64,000 nucleotides of DNA. Source: Bordetella sp. LUAb4. Its GTDB lineage: Bacteria > Pseudomonadota > Gammaproteobacteria > Burkholderiales > Burkholderiaceae_B. Below the pieces are notes generated by a model, which was not told the origin of the DNA, did no database searches, and saw only the letters and a program-made list of their open reading frames with translations. The DNA is taken from positions 1-64,000 of the forward strand of contig NZ_JAHPZX010000009.1 in the NCBI RefSeq assembly GCF_021325795.1, read 5' to 3'. Positions 17,454-27,852 of this stretch are shown piece after piece; positions within the stretch are counted from its first letter, which is position 1; each line of letters opens with the position of its first letter. Both the position numbers and the translations under genes were made by a program.

Positions 17454-18206
17454 ATGAGTCGAAAAGCGTTCTTCGTCTTGACCCTGACCTTCGGCGTTAC
17501 CTCGGCCGCATTCGGCCAGACCTTCGTGTGTCCTACGGGCCCCGGCCCGGGCCAGCGGCAAGTCGGCATGACTGGCGGCGGTCCAGGCCTGGCATCCGTG
17601 CCGGTCTGCGTACAGGATGCAGCCCCAGGGGGAGGGAGAGCGCACCAGAGCGCGCCGCGTGAGGATCCGGCTGCGGCCGCCGCCAATGCGATGGTTGGCC
17701 TGGCCCGCGCGCAGGCGCAGCAACTCAACGAACTGAACAAATTGCAGCAGGACCCTGAGTTCAAGAAATTCGCCAAGGGCTACTGGACGTATTTCTACGA
17801 CACCAAGAACCCCAAGTCGGGCCAGCACTGCATGGCACTGTTCCAGAACCTCGAAGGCGCCGTGCAGTTGACGGGTCCCGGGTCTACCTACAAAGGCGCC
17901 ATGCTGACGCTATTGGGGCTGGACATTCCCAAGCCCGCTCAACCGACACCGGTTAAGGCCACGCTCGATCAAGGCGACGGCAAACCGCAAACGCTCACCG
18001 CGATGAACTACACCGTGGGACAGAGCAAGGTCGGCGCCATCGCGTTCGCGGTGCCCAGCATCGACGCCATGATTGATTCGATGGAGGACCGCTCGACCTT
18101 CAAGGTTTCGGTGAATGGCAAGCAAGTGGTCGATACGTTCTTCAACGATGGCCTCAAGGCGCGTGATCGCCTGCGTCTATGCGCCAGCGGACGGCCGGCG
18201 AAATAA
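17454..18206 (+). CDS. Exported protein of unknown function
   Basis: The 250-residue protein begins with a clear signal peptide (RKAFFVLTLTFGVTSAAFGQ) and is likely periplasmic. It then has a Gly/Pro-rich stretch with three spaced cysteines, an Ala/Gln-rich helix (AAAAANAMVGLARAQAQQLNELNKLQQ) and a folded C-terminal part with no motif I know. The ATG at 17454 lies 50 bases after tRNA-Leu(UAA) on the same strand, so it may be transcribed from the tRNA promoter. Confidence 0.75.
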   Translation: MSRKAFFVLTLTFGVTSAAFGQTFVCPTGPGPGQRQVGMTGGGPGLASVPVCVQDAAPGGGRAHQSAPREDPAAAAANAMVGLARAQAQQLNELNKLQQDPEFKKFAKGYWTYFYDTKNPKSGQHCMALFQNLEGAVQLTGPGSTYKGAMLTLLGLDIPKPAQPTPVKATLDQGDGKPQTLTAMNYTVGQSKVGAIAFAVPSIDAMIDSMEDRSTFKVSVNGKQVVDTFFNDGLKARDRLRLCASGRPAK

Positions 18207-18236
18207 CGCACGCGTCGGCGTGCTTCACGCGCCCGG

Positions 18237-18525
18237 TCTTACAGGCTCATACTCGAAATATCGGACTGATCCGAGGGCGAAATGGCCACTTGCCATGGAT
18301 CCAATTCCCACGGGGGCTGCACTCACGAGCAGTAGCAACCACCAGGAGATACAGCATGCCACGCATCAGGATGAGTGACCCGGTCAGCCGTTACGAGTTG
18401 GGTAGTAAGTTAGCCGCGCAAGACGCGCGTTTGGATTCCGCCATGCACCAGATGTTGGGCATTGTTGAGCGGATGGATCGTGTTTGTAATGAGATTCGCG
18501 CTGATAACAAAGACATGAAGAAGAC
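18237..18525 (+). repeat. Left copy of a diverged direct repeat flanking the glucan synthase gene
   Basis: From 18237 this stretch aligns colinearly with 27563-27852: about 119 bases of upstream sequence and the first half of a small membrane-protein gene. Shared blocks include ATCAGGATGAGTGACCC in the coding part and CACTTGCC and GGATCC upstream. The copies differ at many third positions, so the duplication is not recent. Confidence 0.75.
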
Positions 18526-18712
18526 GATGATCGCCACGGGCATCGCCGTCGTTATCGGGGTCGCCGCCTTTAATTCCTCTGTGTGTTCGAATATTTTGAC
18601 TGCGTTTCAAGCAGGACTGAACGCCCAGCACCCGAATAAAACCGAAGCGCCCACGCCGCCGTCTCCTTCGATACTCCCTCCAGGCCCCTTCCTCGCCAAC
18701 CCGGCCAAATGA
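18356..18712 (+). CDS. Small single-helix membrane protein, paralogue of the gene at 27682
   Basis: The 118-residue protein starts MPRIRMSDPVSRYEL, continues with a helical, coiled-coil-like region (KLAAQDARLDSAMHQMLGIVERMD), one membrane helix (MIATGIAVVIGVAAFNSSV) and a Pro-rich tail. An AGGAG stands eight bases before the ATG. The first 45 residues are nearly the same as in the protein at 27682. I do not recognise the family. It converges on the end of the glucan synthase gene with nine bases between the stops. Confidence 0.75.
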   Translation: MPRIRMSDPVSRYELGSKLAAQDARLDSAMHQMLGIVERMDRVCNEIRADNKDMKKTMIATGIAVVIGVAAFNSSVCSNILTAFQAGLNAQHPNKTEAPTPPSPSILPPGPFLANPAK

Positions 18713-18721
18713 TCGCGCCAG

Positions 18722-21700
18722 CTATAGCGTAATCACCACGCTATGCCGCTGCCCATCCAAGGGCAGCGACACATCCCCAAGCGTGCAGGCCAGCGCCGCG
18801 TCATCCATGCTCGCGGCCGTCACGCCCCGCCCCGCCCCCGCCGCATTGTCCACACGGATCTCATAGTGCGTGCCCTGCACGTCGATAGATGCCTCGAATC
18901 CCGGCCAGGCGCGCGGAATGCAGGGGTTCACGCTCAAGCATGTCCCCACCCGCTGTATCCCCAACAGGCCTTCAAGAGCGGCCCGGTACATCCAACCCGC
19001 CGAGCCCGTATACCAGGTCCACCCCCCGCGCCCGATGTGGGGGGCCACGGAATAGATATCCGCCGCCACGACATAAGGCTCGACCTTGTAACGCGCCACT
19101 TCGCTCGGCGTGCTGGCATGATTGACCGGGTTGAGCATCGAAAAGAGTTCGGCCGCTTTGTCACCCTCGCCCATCTTTGCGTACGCCAGCACGGTCCATG
19201 AGGCAGCGTGGGTATATTGCCCACCGTTCTCGCGCAGCCCTGGCGGATAACCCATGATGTAGCCCGGATCACGGTCACTGCGATCGAAAGGCGGCGCGAA
19301 CAGCAGCGCCAAGCCATCCTCGCGCCGAACCAGGTGCCTATCCAGACTAGCCATGGCAAGCGCGGCCCGCTCCGGCCGCGCGGCGCCGGACAATACCGCC
19401 CAAGACTGTGCAATAGCGTCGATGCGGCACTCCGGGGAGCCGGCCGATCCCAGCCATGTGCCATCGTCGAAGGTCGCGCGGCGATACCATTCGCCGTCCC
19501 ACGCGTGGGTCTCCATCGCCACGCGCAAGCCATCCGCATGCGCCCGCCAGCGCGCCGCCCGACCTGGATCGCGAACGCGCGCCAGCGGCATGAACAGGTC
19601 GATGGCGCTCAGCAACAGCCACCCGAGCCATACGCTTTCGCCTCGCCCCGCCTGACCGACGCGGTTCATACCGTCGTTCCAGTCCCCCGTACCCATCAAG
19701 GGCAAGCCATGGGCGCCCGTCAGTGCGATGCACTGGTCCAGGCCCAGCGCACAATGTTCGAATAGAGAAGCATGCTCCCCTGTCGTGGGCTGGAAGAAAA
19801 TATCGTGTTCGTGGGGAGCCAAAGCCGGCCCTTCCAGAAAAGCCACTGGCTCGTCTAGAACCCCCGCGTCGCCGCTATGCCGTACATAGGAACCCGCGGC
19901 ATAAGCCAGCCACACCCGATCGTCGGAAATGCGGGTCCGCACGCCCATTCCGGAGGGCGGTAGCCACCAGTGCTGCACATCCCCCTCGATAAATTGGCGC
20001 GAGGCAGCGCGCAGCAGTTGGGCGCGTGCCGCGTCCGGCATGGCGAACATCAAAGCCATGGTGTCCTGCAACTGATCGCGGAACCCATAAGCCCCGCTGG
20101 CCTGGTAAAACGCGGATCGCGCCCACAGCCGGCAGGAAATCGTCTGATAAAGCAGCCAACCATTCAACATGATGTCCATGGCGCGATCCGGCGTCTTCAC
20201 CTGGACGGTCCCCAGCCTCCCGCGCCACTCAGCCACGACCTGCGCGAAAACTTGATCCAGGTCCAGCCTCCGGTAGCGTCGTATCAGGGCCTGGGCCTCC
20301 CGCGCCGAGTCGCACTCACCCAAAAAGAAAACCACTTCCACCGACTGCCCAGGTTGCAGATCGACGATGGTTTGCAAGGCACCGCAAGGGTCCAGCGCCG
20401 CCCCGCAGCGGCCGGACAAGGCATCACTGCCCGCCAAGGCAGCCGGCATGGCCAAGTCTCCGTTGTCACCCAGGAACTCGCGCCGGTCCGCGGTCCACGC
20501 TGTCTGGTGTCCGTTCAAGTCCGCGAATGCCATGCGTTGCGTGGCGGCCTGGCGCCAGGGGTTGGCGGCGAACAGCGCGCCCGTGGCATCGTCCATCTGG
20601 GTGACAAGGAATGGCGCGGAAACGCTGCGCGCCGTCCCGAGCACCCATTCCACATAAGCCGTGACGGACAGCGTGCGCTTGCGGTCGGCGTGATTGGTCA
20701 GGGTCAGGCGCGAGATCTTGATCGGATCCCGCGCGGCCACGTACTGCAGCAGCTCGCTCGCGATGTCGGCATGGCGATGCTCGAAGCGGCTGTAGCCGAA
20801 GCCGTGACGCGCGACGTAGTCGCCCTCATCGCGTATCGGTAAGGCCGTGGGGGTCCACAGTTCACCCGTGGCCTCGTCGCGCACGTAGAACACCTCGCCG
20901 GGCGGGTCCATGACGGGGTCATTGGACCAGGGCGTCAACTGGTTTTCCTTGCTGTTTTCCGACCACGTATAGCCGCTGCCTTCGGCGGAAACCTGGAAGC
21001 CGAAATGCGGATTGGCGATCACGTTGATCCACGGCGCGGGCGTGCGCGTCCCGTGCGTCAGATGGATCACGTATTCCTGGCCATCCCGGTCGAAGCCACC
21101 CAAGCCATTGAAAAACTCCAGTTCGGGACGGGAGGGGATCTCCATGGGGACGGTGGCGGCCGGCCAGACAGCCGGGCGGCGGACCAGATCCGGCCGCGGC
21201 GAAGCATCGAGAATACGCGCGAGCTGGTCGGCCACGGTCCCGTGTACCGCCAGCAGCACAATACGGGCAGCCGATTGAATCAAACCCCTGCCATGCCCAG
21301 CCATGAGATCGGCGCGCAATGTGTAGACCGCCCCTTTGGCCAGCTCCTCGCCGAAGCTGGGGCGCGTCTGGCTGCTGCGTACGGCAGTGTCTATGGCGTT
21401 CTGCAGATCCTGCACGTATGAAGAGGCGCGCTCGTTCAGGATGACCAGATCGACCGCCAAACGCTTCATGCGCCAGTATTCATGCGCGCGCAGCATCTGC
21501 AACACCAGCGGCATGTCCTGCACATCGCCGATGCGCAACAGCACGATAGGAAGATCGCCCGATATGCCGTACTGCCAGAGTCCCGCCTGGCTGCCCAGCC
21601 CGCCAATGATGGCCGCGGAAGGCGGCCGGAAGCGGGAGTCCGGATACAGCAGCGGCGCGGCAAGCCGCTGGAAAGCGGCCGCTTCCTCTGCCTGCATGCC

Positions 21701-24700
21701 CAGGTGGCGCAGTTGTACCTGCGCCTGCGTCCACGCCAGGGTTTCAGCCCGGTCGAAGGCGCTGCGGTCGTGGTGCTTGTCGATGAGGTCGAGCAGCGCT
21801 TCACGCGTGTCCGCCACCATGGTCCAGAACGAGACGCGGACCACGCGCCCCGCCGCGATGCGTACGCTATGCCGGAGCGAGAACACGGGATCCAGCACGG
21901 TGCCGACGGTGTTGGATAATGGTGCGCCCTGCAAGACATCGGCTGGCGGGCAGCCGGCGCCCTGGCGCGCCGCGCAGCGCGCGCGGTCTGTCTCGTACTG
22001 CACCGGCGCGATTTCCTCCCCTTCGATGACCGCGAAATGCGCCGCCCACACGCTCGGTTCGTCCAGGGATCTGCGCCGACGGGTCGCCACCAAGGCACCG
22101 AACTCCGGAAGAAACTCGGTAATCACGAACATCTTGGAAAATGCCGGATGCGCGCGATCAGCGGCAGGGGTCGCCAGCACCAGCTCGGCATAGGAAGTCA
22201 ATTCGATCTCACGCGCGCGACGTCCACTGTTCACCAGCGACACGCGCCGCACTTCCCCATCGCTTTCGCCCGAGACCAGCACCTGCATCGTCGTCGTCAG
22301 GGAGCCGTCGCGGCGCATGAAATCCGCCCGGTCCTCGGAGAGTTCGATGCGAACCTCATCCAGCCGGGTCCCAACCGGTCCAGGCGTCGCGGACCACGCA
22401 TCGTCGCGCTGCATATCACGCAAGAACAGATAGGACCCGGCATGGTCCCGGGTAGGATCCGCGTGCCAGCGCGTGACCGCGATCTCGCCCCACCGGCTAT
22501 AGCCGCCGCCGGAGGCGGTCAGCATGACGGTATAACGCCCGTTGGACAGCAAGTGCGTGTGCGGGGGCCCGGCCGGCAGGCCGTCGAAACGTCGCATCGC
22601 GCTGATGAAGCCGCCGACCGGTAGCGTCGACGCCCTGACTTCCTCCGCCCGCGGATGGGCCACCGCGGTATCGCGCGGCACCCGCTCCTGCAACAAGGCC
22701 TCGCAGGCCTGGATCATGGACTCGCGGTGAAAGTATTCGCACAGCCTACCCTCGAGCAGGGCGTTGGCGATGGCCGCGATGGTCATGCCCTGATGGTGCG
22801 CCATGAAACTGCGTACGATGGCCACCGACTCTTCCTCGCGCAGGCGCGCGGGCGTGAAGTCCAGCGCTTCATGGAAACCGTAGCGACCCAGGGCACCCAG
22901 GCGGGCCAGCCGGCCGAAATTCTCGCGGGCGGCTTCGGGATCGACCATTGCGGCAAGGCCGGTGGCATAGGGCGCCACCACCCGGTCTTCGGATAAACCG
23001 CGCTTCAATCCCAGGCCGGGAATGCCGAAGTTCAGGTACTGGTACGCGAACGTCACGTCGCGTGCGTTGTAGGCCGACTCCGAACATCCCCACGGCAGGC
23101 CCAGGCCCGCCGCGTACTGGCGCTGGCGCTGCACCACGATACGGTTGGTCTGTTCCAGCAGGCTGCCGACGGGCGCGCGCAGGACCAGGGAAGGCATCAG
23201 GTACTCGAACATCGATCCGGACCAGGAGATCAGCGCGGAACCGCCTTCCACGAGCGTGGCGACCCTTCCCAGGCGCAGCCAGTGGCGCGACGGCACGTCC
23301 CCCTTGGCAATGGCGAACAGACTGGCAAGCCGTGCCTCGGACGCCAACAGGTCATAACAGCTGCTGTCGCGGCGATTCTCCGCGAGGGAATAGCCGATGG
23401 AAAACAGCTTGCGCTCCGGATCCATCAGGAAGGCGAACTCCATGCCCAAGGCCAGTGCGCGCGCCTGGTCGGCCACAGTACGCAAGCGTGCGCCAAGCAA
23501 GGCCGAGTCCGTGTCGTGGCTCTCGCTGTAGCGCTCCAAGTCGTCGCGGTGTTCCTGCACGGCGGTGGCCAGCGCCTCGGTCCAGAAGCAGAGATCGGAA
23601 CCATACCCGTCAGCCTGTACGGGCATCAGCGCCTGGGCCGACCTGGCCGCCTTCGTGGCCAGCCGCCCCAGCGCCGGCAGTACCGTTGCCATTTCCTGCG
23701 TTCCCTTCAGCATGGCCTCCATTTCCTGCAAGGCAGCCATGAGTTGTTGAAAGCGCTCATCGCCGGGGGCGCGGTTCTGCCCCAGTGCCTCGAACGCCAA
23801 TGCAAGGTCGTCCCGCAAGCCCGGACGTGCATCCACGGCGGTCGCATCGTCGGCCCATTGCTCGCAAGCGTTGGCGACGGCGATCAGATGTCCGGCGAGA
23901 TTGCCGCTATCGACCGTGGACACGTAGGCGGGAGCCAGCACGCGCAGGTCGTCCGTGGCATACCAGTTGAACAGGTGACCGTTGTAGCGTTCTAGTTTGC
24001 ATGTGGTCGCCAGCGTTTCCTCGATGCGGCTGACCGCGCGGCCGGTACCCAGCCAGCCAAGATCGCGCGCGGCCACCACGGAAAGAAGATACATGCCGAT
24101 GTTGGTCGGCGACGTTCGCCGGGCCAGCGCCGGGCGGGGCGTTTCCTGGAAGTTGTCGGGCGGCAGCATGTGATCGTCGGCCGTCACGAACGTCTCGAAG
24201 TAGCGCCAGGTCCGCCGCGCGGTGCGGCGCAAGGACAGCGCCGTCGCTGGCGATATACGCAACCGGGACGGGCGCGCGCGCGGCCGGCTGACCCACCACG
24301 CCAGCGCCGGTGCCGCCAGCCACGACAGGGCGAAAGGCAGCACAAGCATCCAGTTGGCAGGACGCAGCAACAGGACGCCTACCGTGACAACCATACCCAG
24401 TCCGACACCTTGCCACATCGCACGATAAGCACCGGCCACGCCCGAGCGTAGAGTGCCCGCCGATTGCGCGGCAGTGGTCCATTCCAGCAGATGACGGCGG
24501 GAGACGCCGAGCCGCCACAAAGTGCGGATGATGGCATCGGCCATCTTCAACGCGTTGTCGGCCAGGAACGCGATGGCGGCCAGTTCCTGCTGTAACGCCA
24601 GGGACAGATCCTGGCCGAGCAGCGCGGCGCGATGGCGCAGGGTTACCCCGCTACGGCGCGCCGTCGCGAAATCGAGCGACGCGAGTACGGCAGGCGCGGC

Positions 24701-27226
24701 GTGGCACACCAGAAGAAACAGGACCGCGACGCCAGCCATGGGCAGCGGCATCATCCAGGCGGCGCCGAATGCCAGGAAGGTTGCTGGCGCCAGCAGGGAG
24801 CGGCGCAAATTGTCCAGCATCTTGCCTCGGCCAACCGGGGGCAAAGCCCCCTTTCCAGCCTGGCGTCCGAACAACCAGGGCAGCAATTGCCAGTCGCCGC
24901 GTACCCACCGGTGGGTACGCCTGGACGCCACGTCATAGCGGCTCGGGAATTCCTCCACGACCTCGATATCGGACACCAGACCCGCTCGCGCGAACACCCC
25001 TTCGAACAGATCATGGCTAAGCATGGTGTTGTCCGGCACCCGACCCGCCAACGCGGCTTCGAAGGCATCGATGTCATAGATACCTTTGCCCGTGTAGGAG
25101 CCCTCACCGAAAAGATCCTGATAGACGTCGGAGACGGCGGCTGCGTAAGGATCCAAGCCGGCCGGACTGGAGAACAGACGCTGGTAGACCGACCCTCCCC
25201 GATGCAAGGGAAGAGACGGCGTCACCCTGGGCTGCAGAATCCCGTGCCCCTCGACGACGCGTTGAAGGGCACTATCGAAGATCGGGCGATTGAGGGGGTG
25301 CGCCATCTTGCCGATGAGCTTCTGCGCCGCATCGCGCGGCAGGCGCGTATCGGCGTCCAGGGTCAGAACGTAGCGCACGTTGCGCGGCAACTGCTGCGCC
25401 AAGCCCGCGATGGGCGTATAGCTGGTATCGGTGGCGCCCCGCAGCAGCCGGTTCAATTCGTGCAATTTGCCGCGCTTGCGCTCCCAACCCATCCATTTTC
25501 CCTCCGCCGCGTTGTGCAGTCTGCGGCGGTTCAACAGCAGGAATCGGCTGCCCGCCGGCGCCAGACCATGGCGTGCATTCAGCTTGGCGATGGCGGCGGC
25601 GCCGGCGGCCAGAATCGCTGCGTCGGCGGGGATGGTCGGCTGGTCGGCGTCCGGTCCGTCGGTGAGCAGGGCATACACCAGATCACCGCCGGCTCCCGAC
25701 AGATAATGAACTTCCAACTGCTCGACATGGGCGAGCATTTCCGCTTCGCTGGTCAAGATCGTCGGAACCGCAACCAGCGTCCTGCAGGATTCCGGAACAT
25801 TCTGGGTGAGGTCGACCGCGGGCAGGGGCGACGCCCTGAACTTCCAGGCCACCACGCGATTCAATAACGCAGTAGCGAGTTCGGTGGCGGGCAGCAGCGC
25901 GAGCAGCAGAAACAACGCCAGCCATCCCCAATGCGTGCCGGTTCGCGCATCGTCGGCAAGCGGCGCCAGGGATGACGCCTGGCCGCTCGCCGCCAATAAC
26001 GCCCATAGCGCCCATAGCGCCACTCCCGTGACGACGGCAGCGATACCCAGGATCGCGCCCACGTACCCGGCCATGCCACTGCGCGTTGCCCAGCGGCCCG
26101 CGCGCACGGACCAAGGGGCCACGTAGCCGATTCGGGCCTCCAATGCCGGGCGTCCCTGCGCGATCAGGTGGTAGCCCGGATCATTCATCCGAACGCTATT
26201 CTGTTCATCGCCCCCGTTCACCGCGGTGGCGGTGACGGTGGCGGTGGCATCCAGAGCAGCCTGCGCGACCTGCAGTTCCGTCAGCGAGGATCCACGCGCC
26301 AGATGCTCGATTTCCTTGCGGTAAAGATCGCGCGTGGTGAAATCCATTTCCCCGAACGCGCTGAACTTGCGCAGGCGTTCGTCGGCCAGACTGACGCTTT
26401 CGAACCAATCCGCCCAATCTATCCCGGAAATCAGCCGCATGCTGGTAATGACGTTACGCACGCTGACGTTGGATGCCCCCTGCCGTTGCTGTACATGCTC
26501 CACCACCTCATCGGCGGAGCTTCCCTGCTCGGCAAGCCGTTCCCGCAGCCACGCCAGGGCAGGCGTTTCGCGGGGATCCTTGTCGCGCAGGCGCATGCTC
26601 AACTGCGCGGCGAATATCTCGGATAATGGGCCGGTGGTCCGGCGCCAGGCGTCGAGACCCTGCACGCCGTTCGGGCGCGCCGCGGTCAGCAAGGTATCCG
26701 CCAGCTCGTCCGCGCTGTCGCGTGCACGGCGGCCCGAGCTCATTTCCTCTGCCAGCCGCCGCAAGTTTTCAAGCATGACGATGCGCACGGTGACAGCCAC
26801 GGCCCATAGCTCTCCAATCGTGAGCGCCTGGACTGACTGGTACGCCGCGACGAAGCCACGCAGGCTTTCCGGGTCGAAATTGCTGTCTGTATGGGCGACG
26901 AAGGCCCAGGCAACGCCCAGCACGCGCGGATAACCGGCGAACGGGCCTTCCGCGAGCTTGGGCAACTGGAGATAGAAGCCCGGCGACAGATCGTCGCGCA
27001 CCTGGCGCACTTGCTCTTCCACGACATGGTAGTTGTCGAGCAGCCACTCCGCGGCCGGCTCCACGCCGCGACCGCGCTCCAACTCCACCGCGCATTCGCG
27101 ATAGGCGGCGAGCAGTACCGCGGCGTTATCGTCCAGACGCTTGCGCAGCGTTGGCACGCGGCGCGGCTTGGGCGTGACGACCAATGCCGCTGCCAGGCTC
27201 CGCGCGTGCTGCGCGAGCCTTTCCAC
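18722..27226 (-). CDS. ndvB: Cyclic beta-1,2-glucan synthase (NdvB/ChvB type)
   Basis: This 2834-residue inner-membrane enzyme makes cyclic beta-1,2-glucans from UDP-glucose, which collect in the periplasm and serve in osmoadaptation and host interaction. The N-terminal half has the GT84 synthase: membrane helices near residues 390-460 and again near 810-1010, the nucleotide-sugar motif LTLDADTRLPRD near 620, and the downstream THRWVRGDWQLLPW block. A glycoamylase-like middle domain follows (NFGIPGLGLKRGLSEDRVVAPYATG, MAHHQGMTIAAIANAL). The C-terminal third is a GH94 phosphorylase-like module with the catalytic GTGDWNDGMNRVG near 2515 that sets ring size. Length is typical. The start is GTG at 27226 with only a weak ribosome-binding site. 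It is bracketed by paralogous small genes and has no glucan exporter (NdvA) next to it. Confidence 0.95.
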   Translation of the reverse strand: MERLAQHARSLAAALVVTPKPRRVPTLRKRLDDNAAVLLAAYRECAVELERGRGVEPAAEWLLDNYHVVEEQVRQVRDDLSPGFYLQLPKLAEGPFAGYPRVLGVAWAFVAHTDSNFDPESLRGFVAAYQSVQALTIGELWAVAVTVRIVMLENLRRLAEEMSSGRRARDSADELADTLLTAARPNGVQGLDAWRRTTGPLSEIFAAQLSMRLRDKDPRETPALAWLRERLAEQGSSADEVVEHVQQRQGASNVSVRNVITSMRLISGIDWADWFESVSLADERLRKFSAFGEMDFTTRDLYRKEIEHLARGSSLTELQVAQAALDATATVTATAVNGGDEQNSVRMNDPGYHLIAQGRPALEARIGYVAPWSVRAGRWATRSGMAGYVGAILGIAAVVTGVALWALWALLAASGQASSLAPLADDARTGTHWGWLALFLLLALLPATELATALLNRVVAWKFRASPLPAVDLTQNVPESCRTLVAVPTILTSEAEMLAHVEQLEVHYLSGAGGDLVYALLTDGPDADQPTIPADAAILAAGAAAIAKLNARHGLAPAGSRFLLLNRRRLHNAAEGKWMGWERKRGKLHELNRLLRGATDTSYTPIAGLAQQLPRNVRYVLTLDADTRLPRDAAQKLIGKMAHPLNRPIFDSALQRVVEGHGILQPRVTPSLPLHRGGSVYQRLFSSPAGLDPYAAAVSDVYQDLFGEGSYTGKGIYDIDAFEAALAGRVPDNTMLSHDLFEGVFARAGLVSDIEVVEEFPSRYDVASRRTHRWVRGDWQLLPWLFGRQAGKGALPPVGRGKMLDNLRRSLLAPATFLAFGAAWMMPLPMAGVAVLFLLVCHAAPAVLASLDFATARRSGVTLRHRAALLGQDLSLALQQELAAIAFLADNALKMADAIIRTLWRLGVSRRHLLEWTTAAQSAGTLRSGVAGAYRAMWQGVGLGMVVTVGVLLLRPANWMLVLPFALSWLAAPALAWWVSRPRARPSRLRISPATALSLRRTARRTWRYFETFVTADDHMLPPDNFQETPRPALARRTSPTNIGMYLLSVVAARDLGWLGTGRAVSRIEETLATTCKLERYNGHLFNWYATDDLRVLAPAYVSTVDSGNLAGHLIAVANACEQWADDATAVDARPGLRDDLALAFEALGQNRAPGDERFQQLMAALQEMEAMLKGTQEMATVLPALGRLATKAARSAQALMPVQADGYGSDLCFWTEALATAVQEHRDDLERYSESHDTDSALLGARLRTVADQARALALGMEFAFLMDPERKLFSIGYSLAENRRDSSCYDLLASEARLASLFAIAKGDVPSRHWLRLGRVATLVEGGSALISWSGSMFEYLMPSLVLRAPVGSLLEQTNRIVVQRQRQYAAGLGLPWGCSESAYNARDVTFAYQYLNFGIPGLGLKRGLSEDRVVAPYATGLAAMVDPEAARENFGRLARLGALGRYGFHEALDFTPARLREEESVAIVRSFMAHHQGMTIAAIANALLEGRLCEYFHRESMIQACEALLQERVPRDTAVAHPRAEEVRASTLPVGGFISAMRRFDGLPAGPPHTHLLSNGRYTVMLTASGGGYSRWGEIAVTRWHADPTRDHAGSYLFLRDMQRDDAWSATPGPVGTRLDEVRIELSEDRADFMRRDGSLTTTMQVLVSGESDGEVRRVSLVNSGRRAREIELTSYAELVLATPAADRAHPAFSKMFVITEFLPEFGALVATRRRRSLDEPSVWAAHFAVIEGEEIAPVQYETDRARCAARQGAGCPPADVLQGAPLSNTVGTVLDPVFSLRHSVRIAAGRVVRVSFWTMVADTREALLDLIDKHHDRSAFDRAETLAWTQAQVQLRHLGMQAEEAAAFQRLAAPLLYPDSRFRPPSAAIIGGLGSQAGLWQYGISGDLPIVLLRIGDVQDMPLVLQMLRAHEYWRMKRLAVDLVILNERASSYVQDLQNAIDTAVRSSQTRPSFGEELAKGAVYTLRADLMAGHGRGLIQSAARIVLLAVHGTVADQLARILDASPRPDLVRRPAVWPAATVPMEIPSRPELEFFNGLGGFDRDGQEYVIHLTHGTRTPAPWINVIANPHFGFQVSAEGSGYTWSENSKENQLTPWSNDPVMDPPGEVFYVRDEATGELWTPTALPIRDEGDYVARHGFGYSRFEHRHADIASELLQYVAARDPIKISRLTLTNHADRKRTLSVTAYVEWVLGTARSVSAPFLVTQMDDATGALFAANPWRQAATQRMAFADLNGHQTAWTADRREFLGDNGDLAMPAALAGSDALSGRCGAALDPCGALQTIVDLQPGQSVEVVFFLGECDSAREAQALIRRYRRLDLDQVFAQVVAEWRGRLGTVQVKTPDRAMDIMLNGWLLYQTISCRLWARSAFYQASGAYGFRDQLQDTMALMFAMPDAARAQLLRAASRQFIEGDVQHWWLPPSGMGVRTRISDDRVWLAYAAGSYVRHSGDAGVLDEPVAFLEGPALAPHEHDIFFQPTTGEHASLFEHCALGLDQCIALTGAHGLPLMGTGDWNDGMNRVGQAGRGESVWLGWLLLSAIDLFMPLARVRDPGRAARWRAHADGLRVAMETHAWDGEWYRRATFDDGTWLGSAGSPECRIDAIAQSWAVLSGAARPERAALAMASLDRHLVRREDGLALLFAPPFDRSDRDPGYIMGYPPGLRENGGQYTHAASWTVLAYAKMGEGDKAAELFSMLNPVNHASTPSEVARYKVEPYVVAADIYSVAPHIGRGGWTWYTGSAGWMYRAALEGLLGIQRVGTCLSVNPCIPRAWPGFEASIDVQGTHYEIRVDNAAGAGRGVTAASMDDAALACTLGDVSLPLDGQRHSVVITL

Positions 27227-27279
27227 ACCAAATAATTCGCTTCTGATCGGGGCCGGATCGTCCCAGGGCGGACGCCGCG

Positions 27280-27417
27280 TTACTTTCGCTTGGCTTCCGA
27301 TTTGTCGGCCCCTGCTGAGGTGACCGCGCCGGATCTGGACGCCGGAACTGGGGGCGGCTTCGGCGGCTGCTTGGGTTTCTTTGCTTCTTTGTTGCCGCGC
27401 ACTTGACCTTTGGCCAT
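27280..27417 (-). CDS. Small basic Lys/Pro-rich protein
   Basis: The 45-residue product MAKGQVRGNKEAKKPKQPP... is basic and disordered, resembling a short conserved protein of many proteobacteria that begins MAKGQ(x)RSNRE-KKPK, of unknown role. The ATG at 27417 has GGGAG eight bases upstream, which is why I prefer it to longer readings. It lies 53 bases before the glucan synthase gene on the same strand. Confidence 0.75.
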   Translation of the reverse strand: MAKGQVRGNKEAKKPKQPPKPPPVPASRSGAVTSAGADKSEAKRK

Positions 27418-27562
27418 GATGAGTCTCCCTTCGATGAACACTGCGCTCACCTTCTGAGCCATTGCGGCGAAATGCCGCAAGTACACAGTACGCCTCGCCG
27501 TGAGTACTCCCTACAGATTATGTGAAACACATTCTCGTGTGCCGACGGCTTCTTGCGGCCAG

Positions 27563-27852
27563 TCCTACGGGCTTATTCTCGAATTATCAGACGGATCCGA
27601 TGCCAAAATGACCACTTGCCCCGGATCCAAACTCGACGGGGGTGACACTCACGCGCAGTGCCAACCACGAGGAGACGCCACATGCCGCGTATCAGGATGA
27701 GTGACCCAGTCAGTCGTTACGAGTTGAACAGCAAATTGGCCGCACAAGACGCACGGCTGGATTCCGCCGTGCACCAGATGTTGGGCATCGCTACGCGGAT
27801 CGATCAGACGTGTGGGCAAATTCGCGACGAGAACAAGGCGATGGAAAAAAAG
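27563..27852 (+). repeat. Right copy of the diverged direct repeat flanking the glucan synthase gene
   Basis: This is the partner of 18237-18525, in the same orientation, about 9.3 kb away. Both copies have 119 bases upstream of their ATG with no net gap and then homologous coding sequence. Confidence 0.75.
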
